The notes: generated by a model from the sequence alone, not told the origin. A stretch of DNA of 64,000 bases from an uncultured Oscillospiraceae bacterium (GCA_934589065.1 CAKTNN010000006.1:1-64000); one strand, 5' to 3'; positions 1 to 9,017 are shown, counted from the stretch's first letter. Program-made: numbers and translations.

Positions 1-74
1 CCGAGTTCGTGGTGGCCGGCCAGATCGGTACCTACTACGTCTGCTGGAACATCAACGAGAACCTGCTGCCGTAA
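1..74 (+). CDS. C-terminal end of an unidentified protein (cut by window edge)
   Basis: The frame beginning at base 3 is open from the window edge to a TAA and gives about 23 residues ending in NENLLP. It is followed by a clear rho-independent terminator, which supports it as the tail of a real gene. The fragment is too short to assign a family or function. Confidence 0.45.
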   Translation, partial: EFVVAGQIGTYYVCWNINENLLP

Positions 75-110
75 GGCTGTAGGGAACGCTGAATCCCATT
101 TCTAAAAATT

Positions 111-145
111 CCGCCCAGGCTCTTCGGAGCTTGGGCGGTTTTTGT
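111..145 (+). terminator. Rho-independent terminator
   Basis: A 12-bp stem (CCGCCCAGGCTC with GAGCTTGGGCGG, one G-T pair) closes a TTCG tetraloop and runs into TTTTTG. It ends the transcript of the cut-off gene at the left edge. Confidence 0.9.
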
Positions 146-204
146 ATATTGAGCAGCGTAAGAACCATCCGAAAAGGATATTCCTTGGTGCTGGGAACAA
201 CTGC

Positions 205-233
205 TTGACAAGCATCAGGAGATCTTGTATTAT
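205..233 (+). promoter_or_regulatory. Sigma-A promoter of the GntR/LacI-type regulator
   Basis: TTGACA, a 17-bp spacer and TATTAT lie about 55 bp before the regulator's start codon. A single half-site of the operator seen further downstream (TTAAATAC, near base 256) lies just after it, so weak autoregulation is possible. Confidence 0.75.
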
Positions 234-290
234 ATTTTCAATGCAAAAAACGAGAAATTAAATACAAGAGAGGAAGAATGATAAGAAGAT

Positions 291-1334
291 ATGAGCAAAA
301 AATATCAGATGGTTTTCGATGATCTGAAAGCCAAAATACAATCTTCGGAGTACAAAAATGGGGATAAGCTCCCATCGGAAAATATGCTGATGGATGTCTA
401 CGGTGTAAGTCGGCAGACAATACGACAGGCGTTGGCAATGCTTGAGAAAGAGGGAATGTTGGAAAAATCACAAGGGAAAGGGTCTTTTGTGCGAAAAAAT
501 GCTGCGCGGGTGCCCACAAAAAGGATAGCTGTCATTACATTGGATATTGGTTTGTCCGTCTTTCCTCCGGTCTTGAAGGAGGTGGAGGAAGTAATGTTTT
601 CCCACGGCTACGCAACCATGCTGTTCTCAACACAATCCAGTGTTTTGCGGGAAAGACGAATCCTCCAACAGCTCGTCGAAAATCCGGTGGATGGAATAAT
701 AATGTATGCTACTATGGCTATTTTTGGATGTGAAAACCTGGATTTGTTCAGGGTTCTGATGGACATGGGAACAAAATTTGTGTTTATGGATACAAAGTAT
801 GCGGACCCGGAGTTGTCAGAGATCCCCTGTGTTTCTATGGAAGACAGACAGGGGGCCTATGAAGTAACAAGCAGGATTCTCCGGGATAGCCCGGCAAACT
901 TGTGCTGTTTCACAACATATGCCAGCCCCCATATTGTTGAAAGAACCATTGGAATCAGAAGAGCCCTGCTGGATCAGGGATTCCGGTTTGATGAAACTGA
1001 CTTTATCAGTGTATTCAGTGCTGAGAGACTTGATGAAGAAACTGTGGACAAGCTGTGTCAGGTAAACACATACGAAGTAGTGATTTGCACCTCTGGTGTA
1101 TTTGCCATACCGGTTATTCAGGCACTGAATCGGAACGGAACGGGGAATGTGAAAAAGATTGTTGTTTTTGATGATCTCGAACTACCGCCAATAGAGGGAG
1201 CAACAATCTGGATCCTTCGCCATGCTGATCAGGAGATGGGGCGAATCTGTGCGCAAAAGCTCCTGAATCTCATTGACGGAAAACCGGAGGCATCCTGCCG
1301 CCTTCCCTGGAGATATCGGGAAGAGGGCAAATAA
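291..1334 (+). CDS. GntR-type regulator with LacI-like sugar-binding domain (AraR class)
   Basis: Predicted cytoplasmic transcriptional repressor of the sugar module downstream. Residues 1-70 form a GntR winged helix (KLPSENMLMDVYGVSRQTIRQAL, then EKEGMLEKSQGKGSFV). The remainder (about residues 80-347) looks like a periplasmic-binding/LacI-type effector domain, the same two-part design as Bacillus AraR. It is 347 aa, a normal size for that class. It is transcribed alone and ends at a strong terminator. Two inverted repeats in the gap ahead of the ABC genes are the likely binding sites. The effector is inferred to be a sugar handled by the adjacent transporter and GH2 enzyme; its identity cannot be read from the sequence. 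Confidence 0.85.
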   Translation: MSKKYQMVFDDLKAKIQSSEYKNGDKLPSENMLMDVYGVSRQTIRQALAMLEKEGMLEKSQGKGSFVRKNAARVPTKRIAVITLDIGLSVFPPVLKEVEEVMFSHGYATMLFSTQSSVLRERRILQQLVENPVDGIIMYATMAIFGCENLDLFRVLMDMGTKFVFMDTKYADPELSEIPCVSMEDRQGAYEVTSRILRDSPANLCCFTTYASPHIVERTIGIRRALLDQGFRFDETDFISVFSAERLDEETVDKLCQVNTYEVVICTSGVFAIPVIQALNRNGTGNVKKIVVFDDLELPPIEGATIWILRHADQEMGRICAQKLLNLIDGKPEASCRLPWRYREEGK

Positions 1335-1362
1335 CCCAAATAAGGAAAGCAGAATTCCATTG

Positions 1363-1389
1363 AAGCACAGCGTTTTTCGCTGTGCTTTT
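1363..1389 (+). terminator. Rho-independent terminator after the regulator gene
   Basis: AAGCACAGCG and CGCTGTGCTT form a perfect 10-bp stem around a T5 loop, followed by TTTTG. It separates the regulator from the ABC-transporter operon. Confidence 0.85.
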
Positions 1390-1393
1390 GTTA

Positions 1394-1424
1394 TTAAATA
1401 CAGGATGATTAAACTCGTATTTAA
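1394..1424. promoter_or_regulatory. Operator-like inverted repeat, upstream copy
   Basis: TTAAATAC, 15 bp, GTATTTAA: perfect 8-bp arms on a 31-bp footprint. It lies just upstream of a TATAAT hexamer at 1434-1439 and has the same arm sequence and spacing as a second copy 170 bp downstream. The neighbouring GntR/LacI-type regulator is the obvious candidate ligand. Confidence 0.7.
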
Positions 1425-1505
1425 AGTTCCGTGTATAATATGTACAAAAATGAGGTGTTAAAATACAACATAGTCACGAAATTGTTATTTTATGAAAAAA
1501 TGAGC

Positions 1506-1534
1506 TTGAAAATGGAATTATTACGGTGTATAAT
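1506..1534 (+). promoter_or_regulatory. Main promoter of the sugar ABC/GH2 operon
   Basis: TTGAAA, a 17-bp spacer and a perfect TATAAT. The expected start point is about 20-25 bp before the downstream operator, so a bound repressor would block elongation or promoter clearance. A further perfect -10 (TATAAT at 1434-1439) suggests a weaker tandem promoter. Confidence 0.8.
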
Positions 1535-1563
1535 ACAGACAAGTTCGGAACTTAAGGGGAAAA

Positions 1564-1594
1564 ATAAATACAAGCTATTTGAACGTGTATTTAA
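1564..1594. promoter_or_regulatory. Operator-like inverted repeat, downstream copy
   Basis: Arms TAAATAC and GTATTTA with a 15-bp spacer, the same as the copy at 1394-1424. It lies between the promoter and the ribosome site of the first ABC gene. Confidence 0.7.
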
Positions 1595-1612
1595 AATATA
1601 TGGAGGTTGTCA

Positions 1613-3118
1613 ATGGAGAATGAGTTGTTGATTCGCTGCACCGATATCTGTAAAAACTTTGGTGCAACAAGAGCTTTGATCAATACGAATTTTGAGTTGT
1701 ACCGAGGGGAAGTCTGCGGCCTGATCGGTGAAAACGGTTCCGGGAAATCAACATTAACGTCTATTATTGCCGGCGTCCAAGGGGCAACCAGCGGAGAAAT
1801 GTTTCGCAACGGAGCTTCCTATGCACCTGCCAACATGGTTGAGGCACAAAAGGCCGGTGTTGCAATGATTGTTCAGGAGGCGGGAACACTTCCTACAGTG
1901 GATGTGGCATCGAATATTTTTGTTGGCAATTATGAGATGTTCCGAAAGCATGGCTTCCTGGACAAAAAAAGGATGCTGCAGGAAGCAGAGCGCATTCTCC
2001 AGGAGATTGGCGCGGCTGATATTCATGCGGACATGATGCTGGGGAACCTGAATTTTGAGGATCGAAAGATCGTTGAGATCGCGCGAGCCATGTATTTAAA
2101 GCCGGAAATCCTCATCATCGATGAATCGACTACGGCGTTGGCGCAAAAAGGCCGCCAGCTGATTTACCGTCTGATTACAAAAATGCGCAGCGAAAATAAA
2201 GGTATTATTTTTATCTCCCACGACCTGGAGGAACTGGAAACCGTATGCAATCGAATCACCTGCCTGAGAGACGGAGTAATGGTCGGAAATCTGGAGGGAG
2301 ATCAGATAACGGTAGCAAATATGCGCCCTCTGATGGTAGGAAGAGAGCTCCAGGGAAACTATTACAGAGCGGATTACGATGGAACAGTGTCCGACGAGAT
2401 TGTGCTGGATGTAAGGCATATTACTTCTGAAAATGGGTATATCCGTAATTTCAGCATCCAGCTGCACAAGGGTGAAATTTTGGGCTTTGGTGGATTGTCT
2501 GATTGCGGCATGCATGAAATAGGCCGTATGGTGTTCGGGCTTGACCGGTATATCACAGGTGAAATCTTGCACGTTCCGTCTAAAAGAAAAATCAAAAGCA
2601 TTCAGGATGCCATTTCTTTGAAAATGGGCTATGTATCCAAAGACAGAGACAATGAGTCGCTGATTTTAAACGCGAGCATTCAGGACAACACACTGATGGC
2701 CGCTTATAAAAAGCTGGAAAGAATGGGCCTGATTCCACCGGATGCGGAAAAAAAGCTGTCAGATCACCAGATCGAGGTTATGCGAACCAAATGTGAATCA
2801 GGGAAACAGTATGTAAATCAGTTGTCCGGCGGAAATAAGCAGAAGGTCGCTTTTTCCAAGTGGCTTGCCGCAGATAGTGAAATTTACATTTTGGACTGTC
2901 CCACCCGCGGTATCGATATAGGTGTTAAAGCCGCAATGTATGATTTGATTTATCGATTCAAGAAAGAGGGAAAGGCAATCATTATGATTTCTGAAGAACT
3001 TCCTGAATTGATCGGTATGAGTGACCGCATGATCATTATGAAAGATGGACAGATAGCAGCGGAAGTGATGCGAGATCAATCCGTAACGGATACGCAGCTT
3101 ATCGAATATATGGTGTGA
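1613..3118 (+). CDS. Sugar ABC transporter ATPase (RbsA/MglA type, two ABC domains)
   Basis: Cytoplasmic ATPase powering uptake by the two permeases in this operon. It carries tandem ABC domains of about 250 residues each. Domain 1 has an intact Walker A (GENGSGKST) and Walker B (LIIDES), but its signature is degraded (LNFEDRKIVEIARAM). Domain 2 has a degenerate Walker A region (GFGGLSDCGMHE), a good signature (LSGGNKQKVAFSKWL) and a Cys replacing the usual Glu after Walker B (LDCPTRGID). One composite catalytic site therefore remains, as is common in this family, though the Cys is unusual. The ATG at 1613 is chosen over a TTG at 1607 because GGAGG ends directly before the TTG and sits 6 nt before the ATG. 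The product is 501 aa, a normal length. Confidence 0.93.
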   Translation: MENELLIRCTDICKNFGATRALINTNFELYRGEVCGLIGENGSGKSTLTSIIAGVQGATSGEMFRNGASYAPANMVEAQKAGVAMIVQEAGTLPTVDVASNIFVGNYEMFRKHGFLDKKRMLQEAERILQEIGAADIHADMMLGNLNFEDRKIVEIARAMYLKPEILIIDESTTALAQKGRQLIYRLITKMRSENKGIIFISHDLEELETVCNRITCLRDGVMVGNLEGDQITVANMRPLMVGRELQGNYYRADYDGTVSDEIVLDVRHITSENGYIRNFSIQLHKGEILGFGGLSDCGMHEIGRMVFGLDRYITGEILHVPSKRKIKSIQDAISLKMGYVSKDRDNESLILNASIQDNTLMAAYKKLERMGLIPPDAEKKLSDHQIEVMRTKCESGKQYVNQLSGGNKQKVAFSKWLAADSEIYILDCPTRGIDIGVKAAMYDLIYRFKKEGKAIIMISEELPELIGMSDRMIIMKDGQIAAEVMRDQSVTDTQLIEYMV

Positions 3119-3130
3119 GGGGGTAAAGAG

Positions 3131-4141
3131 ATGTTAAAGCTGCAGGTATCGGGACACTCCAGCCCGGAAGACAGCGAACAGATTCAAAATGAGCTGACGC
3201 GGCGGGCAAAGCGCAATGAGAGGATCACATTTTTGCTGCCCTTTGCAGGAGTCCTGGCGCTGATTGTATTGTTCACGACGTTGACCGGCGGCCAGTTCCT
3301 GAGCGTTGATAATTTGAAGCTCTTGCTGAACCAGTGTTTCTCCATGGAAATTGTGGTAATTGGCGGTGCATTCCTATATGCCATTGGTGGCTTGGATATG
3401 GCCATTGGCTCGGTTATGGCTCTATCGGCCATGGTCATCACACTGCTGTTCAATGCGGGGCTATCCCTGGCTCTAAGCGTTCTGGCAGGAATTGCTGTTT
3501 CTGTGGGTAGTATGTGTATTACCGCATTTGTTCGTAACTATCTGAAGGTTAGCCCGTTTATTGCTTCTATGTGTGTTATGAACATTTGCCAGGGCTTGGT
3601 TTTGACAATCGTGGCAAAATTAGGAGTGATTACTTTTGCATACAGCAGAGCAGCATGGATTGATTCAACGTTGACAAAAATACTGACGCTGGTAATCATG
3701 GCGCTGCTTGGGTATGTCATATTTAATTATACCAGATTTGGCAAGTCATTGAGAGCTATTGGCGGTAACGAAAGAGCTGCACGGATTAGTGGAATCAAAA
3801 TTGAGAAATATGTCTTTGGCGCTTATTCCATTATGGGATTTGCGTTGGCAATTGCCAGCCTTTTCAGTGTAATTCGGGGAGGAACCGCAGATACAGCAAT
3901 CGGAAATGGCATGAACCTGAATGTGATGACAGCAATTGTTTTGGGCGGATTTCCCCTGTCTGGCGGCGCAAATGCCAAATTCCATGCACCCATGATTGGC
4001 GCACTGATGGTTACGATTCTGACCAACGGCCTTGGGCTGCTGGGATACGCAAACTCCATGGGGTATGCGATTAAGGGCCTTTTGTTTGTTACGGTGGTCG
4101 CCCTGACTTATGAAAAATCCAAGGGTAAGCTGATCAGCTGA
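3131..4141 (+). CDS. Sugar ABC transporter permease (RbsC/BPD_transp_2 type)
   Basis: Membrane permease of 336 aa, with a cytoplasmic N-terminal stretch of about 30 residues followed by 8-10 hydrophobic segments. The segments GGLDMAIGSVMALSAMV and ALRAIGGNERAARISGIKIEK are typical of the RbsC/XylH family, including the EAA-like cytoplasmic loop (GGNERAARISG). It follows the ATPase by 12 nt and precedes the binding protein, so it is co-transcribed. A second, divergent permease follows the binding protein, which suggests that the membrane channel is a heterodimer. Confidence 0.92.
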   Translation: MLKLQVSGHSSPEDSEQIQNELTRRAKRNERITFLLPFAGVLALIVLFTTLTGGQFLSVDNLKLLLNQCFSMEIVVIGGAFLYAIGGLDMAIGSVMALSAMVITLLFNAGLSLALSVLAGIAVSVGSMCITAFVRNYLKVSPFIASMCVMNICQGLVLTIVAKLGVITFAYSRAAWIDSTLTKILTLVIMALLGYVIFNYTRFGKSLRAIGGNERAARISGIKIEKYVFGAYSIMGFALAIASLFSVIRGGTADTAIGNGMNLNVMTAIVLGGFPLSGGANAKFHAPMIGALMVTILTNGLGLLGYANSMGYAIKGLLFVTVVALTYEKSKGKLIS

Positions 4142-4174
4142 TCTTGGAAAAATATACAATGGAGGATAAACACT

Positions 4175-5374
4175 ATGAAAAGATTACTGGCAATGTTACT
4201 TTCCTTTGCAATGGTTCTGGGGCTTTGCGCCTGCGGCAGTGCACAGCCGAAGGAAACCGAGGCAACACAGGCTGCAACGGTGAGTGCACCCGTTGTACTG
4301 GACGATTCCGGCAATTCCATTGGCGGCTACAAAATTGGTTTCTTCTACCTGCCGGAATCCGATGGCTTGAGCGCACAGTATCATCGGGCACTTAATTTCT
4401 GCGCAGAGCTCACCAATTGTGAGATGGAATACTATGACATGATGAACTGGAGCGCTGAGGATCTGAGCACTGCTGTGGAAACCCTGATTGCCAACGGATG
4501 CCAGGGTATCATTATGATTACGGGCAACTCTCCTGCGCTGTTCCAGTATATGAATGAAAAAGGTGTGTATTACACCGGTATGACTCGTTCCTATACGGAT
4601 GAGGTCGCTCTGGTTGTGGATGGTTCTGAGTATAACTGCGGATGGTTGGATGAGAATTCCGGCCTGAATGTGGATATGGGCTATGGCGTTACCGCTGCCC
4701 TGGCTGAAAAAGGCTGCAAAAACATTGCTTATGTTGCGGGAGCTCCCGGCAACCAGATGCGGGACGACCGGGTTCTCGGAATTGAGAAGGCTGCCGAAGA
4801 ATTCGGCATGAACATTGTTACCAGCTATCGCGGCTCTGACTTCGCTTCGGGCACCGCGGATATCCTGGCCACTCATGGCGCAGAGTTGGATGGCATGGTG
4901 GGCAGCATCAATGGCGATGTGTGCATCGCCGCTATCAATAGCGCCGGTTATGCAGATACAATCAAATATGCGCAGATTGATGCACCTTCCGCAGAAGAGA
5001 CCGAGAGCTATTTCCGGACCGGACATATTGATGCGGTTACCGCAGGCAACAATGTTTTCATCGTGCAGTCTTATATGCAGCTGTTCAATGCTTTGTCCGG
5101 TGCAGACCGACTGTTCAATGAGGGAAACAGAGTATACCCCATGATCCCCAACTTTATTGTGTCTGACGAAGAGGGCTGGCAGAACACCGAAAAATACACT
5201 GCCGGTGACGTTCCCGCATTGACCCCCGACGAAATTCTGGCTCTGAATTCCCTGTACACTCCGGATACAACCGTTGAGCAGAAGGAGGCTCTTGTTGAAA
5301 AGTACTGCTCTTCTGAGTATTGGAATCTGGATAGTATTGTTGCCAGAGTAAAAGACTATCTGGGAGAGAATTAA
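4175..5374 (+). CDS. Sugar-binding lipoprotein of the RbsABC-type transporter
   Basis: Extracellular solute receptor of 399 aa. The N terminus is a lipoprotein signal (KRLLAMLLSFAMVLGLCACGS) with lipobox LCAC; the mature protein would start at the Cys and continue with an E/T/A-rich linker. The rest matches the two-lobed periplasmic-binding protein fold used with RbsA/RbsC transporters (GYKIGFFYLPESDG, ANGCQGIIMITGN, GCKNIAYVAGAPGN). The start is supported by GGAGG 10 nt upstream. It lies between the two permease genes. Its ligand is unknown; the GH2 enzyme downstream suggests a beta-linked sugar released outside or inside the cell. Confidence 0.9.
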   Translation: MKRLLAMLLSFAMVLGLCACGSAQPKETEATQAATVSAPVVLDDSGNSIGGYKIGFFYLPESDGLSAQYHRALNFCAELTNCEMEYYDMMNWSAEDLSTAVETLIANGCQGIIMITGNSPALFQYMNEKGVYYTGMTRSYTDEVALVVDGSEYNCGWLDENSGLNVDMGYGVTAALAEKGCKNIAYVAGAPGNQMRDDRVLGIEKAAEEFGMNIVTSYRGSDFASGTADILATHGAELDGMVGSINGDVCIAAINSAGYADTIKYAQIDAPSAEETESYFRTGHIDAVTAGNNVFIVQSYMQLFNALSGADRLFNEGNRVYPMIPNFIVSDEEGWQNTEKYTAGDVPALTPDEILALNSLYTPDTTVEQKEALVEKYCSSEYWNLDSIVARVKDYLGEN

Positions 5375-5426
5375 CCTGTTGCATGGTCCTGCCGCGTCAG
5401 CGGCAGGATCTATAGGAGGACAGACT

Positions 5427-6419
5427 GTGCGAAAGAAGTTAACTAATTTTGGAAAAGCAATGATTCTGCCGCTGTGCGTATATCTGCTCTTTACTGTGCT
5501 GACCAAGGGCGCATTTGGATCTCCGAAAAGCATGCTTGCCATTGTTCGCACTTCCATCGTTCCAATCCTGCTAGGCATGGCGCTGTCCTTCGGGATGACA
5601 ATGGGAATGTGGAATTTCGCGTCTGGCGCAATCATTTATGCAGCAGCAATCTTTTCGGCGAATATTGCCAATGCTCTGCATCTGGGGATCCCCGGTGTTG
5701 CAATCATTTCAATTTTGATTGCAGTTGTACTTAATTCTCTGATGGGATGGGCTTACAATGTTTTCCGGGTGCCGTGCATGGTGCTGTCGCTGGGATTTGC
5801 TATGATCTATGAAGCGCTTCCCAATCTGCTGACACGGGATTTTACAGGGAAAATAAAAATGGCAGATGCATATCTTGCAGATATGCCCTGGTGTGTGATT
5901 ATTGTCCTTATAATGTTCCTGATCTTTTACATGATCTACAATCACACGACCCTTGGAAGCAATATCAGCGCAATTGGCGCGAACATTTCCATTGCGAATA
6001 GCGCGGGTGTTAATATTGATTCTGTTAAGTTTTTCTCTTTCCTGATTTCCGGTGTATTCCTGGGCATTACCGCGGTTGTATTTCTTTCTGTGAATGTTTC
6101 CGTCATTGCGGTAACCGGGTTTGCTTCTTGCTCAATGATATTTGACAGTATGATGGGGATTTTTATTGCGGCCGTTCTGGCAAAGTACGTAAATTACTGT
6201 GTTGCTGTTGTGCTGGGTATTTTTACGATTCGTATGCTGGGTACGGCAATGGTCGCTATGGGAATGAGCTCCCAGATGCGCGGTGTAATGACAGGAGTAT
6301 TCTTGTTGATTGTCCTGGTTTATTCTGCAAACGCAGGATTGCTTGATGGTCTGAAAAAACAGAAGGCAATTGCTCAGAGCGTCAATTGTGAGCTTAAGAA
6401 GGAACAGAATATGTTATAA
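5427..6419 (+). CDS. Second sugar ABC transporter permease
   Basis: Membrane permease of 330 aa with multiple hydrophobic segments and the loop TTLGSNISAIGANISIANSAGVNI, the counterpart of the EAA-like loop in the first permease. The GTG at 5427 is chosen as start because AGGAGG lies 7 nt upstream; in-frame codons further upstream lack a ribosome site. It is less conserved than the first permease. Together with the ATPase, first permease and lipoprotein it completes a two-permease importer of the ribose/galactose superfamily. Confidence 0.88.
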   Translation: MRKKLTNFGKAMILPLCVYLLFTVLTKGAFGSPKSMLAIVRTSIVPILLGMALSFGMTMGMWNFASGAIIYAAAIFSANIANALHLGIPGVAIISILIAVVLNSLMGWAYNVFRVPCMVLSLGFAMIYEALPNLLTRDFTGKIKMADAYLADMPWCVIIVLIMFLIFYMIYNHTTLGSNISAIGANISIANSAGVNIDSVKFFSFLISGVFLGITAVVFLSVNVSVIAVTGFASCSMIFDSMMGIFIAAVLAKYVNYCVAVVLGIFTIRMLGTAMVAMGMSSQMRGVMTGVFLLIVLVYSANAGLLDGLKKQKAIAQSVNCELKKEQNML

Positions 6420-6454
6420 TACAGCCTGATGCGGGGCAAAAGTGGAGGTAGTAC

Positions 6455-8887
6455 ATGCTGCGGAAAAGCTTTAATGACCATTGGATATGTAAAAAAGAGC
6501 CGGATGATCGCAGATATTCAGACAGAGAAGAATATATTTCGTATCCTGTGACGCTTCCGCACGATGCGATGATCGCAGAAATGCGGAAGAAGGAGAATCC
6601 TGGCGGGCCGGAGGGCGGCTACTATCCTGGTGGAAATTACACATACACGAAGAAATTCTTTGTTCCAAAAGAACTGTGCGGAGGGGCTTTTTTCCTGGAG
6701 TTCGAAGGTGTATATCGTGCTTGCCTGGTTCACATCAATGACCACTTTGCTGGTTCGTGCCAAAATGGCTATCGATGCTTCTGCGTGGATATTTCTCCGT
6801 ATTTGAATTATGGTGAAGAGAATCTTGTGTGCGTAACTGTATATAATGGTCCTCAGCCCTCAAGCCGATGGTATAGCGGCTCCGGGATATATCGGCCGGT
6901 ATCCATGATGGTCGGCAGCACGATTCATATAGAGCCATATGGATTGAAGATTTCAACACCGGAGGTTGACCGGGATTCAGCGTCCGTTAAAACGATGCTT
7001 CAGGTGAGAAATCGGACGGGCGAAACAAGAACCGTTACCATCGCTACAGAACTGCGTGACTCGGCAGGGAATATTGCTGCCAACAGCCAATGCAGAATGA
7101 CTTTGCTCCCGAACAGTACGGATTCCCTTTATCAGAATGTGTACATAAAAAAGCCGAAACTGTGGTCGTTGGAGAATCCGGAGCTGTATACCTGCCATAT
7201 CAGTGTATATGAAAAGGATCAACTGCTTGATACCGTTCAGGAGACCTTTGGCATTAGAACCATCACTGTTGACCCCATACACGGCCTGCGGTTGAATGGC
7301 TTGCCTATTAAACTGAGAGGCGCTTGCTACCATCACGACAATGGTATTCTGGGTGCGGCAACGTTTGCTCGCGCAGAAGAACGTCGTGTGGAAATCGGGA
7401 AAAAAGCAGGCTTCAATTCTATACGGGTATCGCATAACCCGGCGTCCAGGGCGCTTCTGGATGCGTGCGATCGGCTGGGGGTTCTTGTTCTGGATGAATT
7501 GTGTGATACATGGAATTCTCCGAAAAGGGCTTACGACTATGCTGTAAATTTTGCTGACAACTGGGAAAAGGATGTAGTATCCCTTGTAAATAAAGACTAT
7601 AACCATCCAAGCGTGTTCATGTACAGTATAGGCAATGAAATCCGAGAGGTTGCCAGTGCGCAAGGGGCCGTATGGAACCGCCTCATAGCCAATCGGATTC
7701 GGGAACTTGACAACACCCGCCTTGTAACAAACGCAATTAACGGATTGGTTGCACTGGGACATAATATTGCGCAGACCGCGCTTGATATGGGACTGGTGGA
7801 CAATCAGTCTGTGGAAGCTGATGGCGATATAAATGATGTTATGACGGGAATGCTCGGCAGAATGAATGAAATAAGCGCTCATTCGATTATTGGTGAGCGA
7901 ATTCAGGAATCCTGCGATGCCCTTGACGCCGTTGGTTATAATTATATGCGCGGACGTTACGAACAGGATATTCTCGCTTACCCGAATCGGATCATCTACG
8001 GTTCCGAAACACTTGCTCCGGATATTGACTTGAACTGGGAACTGGTGAAAAAGCATCCTCAGATTCTGGGGGACTATACATGGACCGGATGGGACTACAT
8101 CGGAGAATCGGGAATCGGAGCGGTGAAATATAACGAGGTGTCCGGATTTAATGCTCCGTGGCCCTGCTACCTGGCTTACTGCGGTGATATGAATCTCATA
8201 GGCGATCGCCGTCCGGCAAGCTACTACAGAGAAATCATTTTCGGGCTGCGAAAGGAGCCCTACCTGGCAGTCCAATTGCCGGGACGATATTCCGATCGAA
8301 AAAATCTGACCCCCTGGGGAACGGCCGAGGCTGTGTCCAGTTGGACGTGGCCGGGATATGAAGGAAAGCCCTGTGTTGTTGAGGTGTACTCGGATGCAGA
8401 GGAAGTAGAGCTAATTTGCAACGCAAAGAGCTTGGGACGTAAGACTCTGGACCGGTGCAAAGCGTTCTTCAATGTTTGCTATGAACCTGGTTCAATTTGC
8501 GCAGTTTCCTACAGAAACGGGAAAATAGCGGAAACATATTTCTTGAAGACCGCGTCAAATAATGTACATCTGCTTATCGAGCCGGATAAATCTGTACTTT
8601 GTGCGGATGGTCAGGATATTGCTTTTCTCTCTATTTCTGTTGTTGACGATGAGGGAACCATTCACACCGATGCGGTACAGATTGTAACCATGCGTGTTAG
8701 CGGAGCAGGCGTACTGCAGGGATTTGGAAGCGGAAATCCCTATTCAGAGGAAAACTTCTGCGGCGATACGCACAGAACATTTGAAGGCCGACTTTTGGCA
8801 GCGGTTCGTGCCACTGAAGTAGGGGATATTTCAATTGAAGTAATTTCCAATGGCATTTCCAACATCTTGACTCTGACCGCTGAATGA
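6455..8887 (+). CDS. Glycoside hydrolase family 2 enzyme (beta-galactosidase/glucuronidase-like)
   Basis: Predicted cytoplasmic glycosidase (no signal peptide) of 810 aa. It shows the GH2 order: sugar-binding jelly roll (residues about 15-160, including NDHFAGSCQNGY and YSGSGIYRPV), immunoglobulin-like domain (about 165-275), TIM barrel (about 280-590) and C-terminal beta domains. The acid/base Glu is in SIGNE (Glu395) and the nucleophile is in YGSE (Glu518). The segment RGACYHHDNGILG starts the catalytic domain. GTGGAGG lies 8-12 nt before the ATG. As the last gene of the operon it probably cleaves the sugar brought in by the ABC system. Substrate (beta-galactoside, glucuronide or other) cannot be fixed from sequence alone. 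Confidence 0.9.
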   Translation: MLRKSFNDHWICKKEPDDRRYSDREEYISYPVTLPHDAMIAEMRKKENPGGPEGGYYPGGNYTYTKKFFVPKELCGGAFFLEFEGVYRACLVHINDHFAGSCQNGYRCFCVDISPYLNYGEENLVCVTVYNGPQPSSRWYSGSGIYRPVSMMVGSTIHIEPYGLKISTPEVDRDSASVKTMLQVRNRTGETRTVTIATELRDSAGNIAANSQCRMTLLPNSTDSLYQNVYIKKPKLWSLENPELYTCHISVYEKDQLLDTVQETFGIRTITVDPIHGLRLNGLPIKLRGACYHHDNGILGAATFARAEERRVEIGKKAGFNSIRVSHNPASRALLDACDRLGVLVLDELCDTWNSPKRAYDYAVNFADNWEKDVVSLVNKDYNHPSVFMYSIGNEIREVASAQGAVWNRLIANRIRELDNTRLVTNAINGLVALGHNIAQTALDMGLVDNQSVEADGDINDVMTGMLGRMNEISAHSIIGERIQESCDALDAVGYNYMRGRYEQDILAYPNRIIYGSETLAPDIDLNWELVKKHPQILGDYTWTGWDYIGESGIGAVKYNEVSGFNAPWPCYLAYCGDMNLIGDRRPASYYREIIFGLRKEPYLAVQLPGRYSDRKNLTPWGTAEAVSSWTWPGYEGKPCVVEVYSDAEEVELICNAKSLGRKTLDRCKAFFNVCYEPGSICAVSYRNGKIAETYFLKTASNNVHLLIEPDKSVLCADGQDIAFLSISVVDDEGTIHTDAVQIVTMRVSGAGVLQGFGSGNPYSEENFCGDTHRTFEGRLLAAVRATEVGDISIEVISNGISNILTLTAE

Positions 8888-8946
8888 CACTTGCCGATAC
8901 CGGCCCTTCGTCCGGTAAAGACGGCAGGAAAGACTATGCCCGTTCC

Positions 8947-9017
8947 GCTTTGCAAAGGAGATCTTTGCAAAGCAGTATACTCCTTAAGGCAGCTGCCATG
9001 CAAATCGCATGGCAGCT
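8947..9017 (+). terminator. Tandem hairpins after the GH2 gene, probable operon terminator
   Basis: Two perfect 11-bp hairpins lie side by side: GCTTTGCAAAG/CTTTGCAAAGC with a 5-nt loop (8947-8973) and AGCTGCCATGC/GCATGGCAGCT with a 5-nt loop (8991-9017). The second is followed only by GTTCTTTG, a weak T-tract. The rest of the gap between 8888 and 9172 holds no gene that I can support. Confidence 0.6.

Noticed and set aside
4196..5635. A 479-codon minus-strand frame opposite the sugar-binding lipoprotein gene
   Set aside because: The plus-strand protein has a lipobox, a ribosome site and operon context; the opposite frame has none of these.
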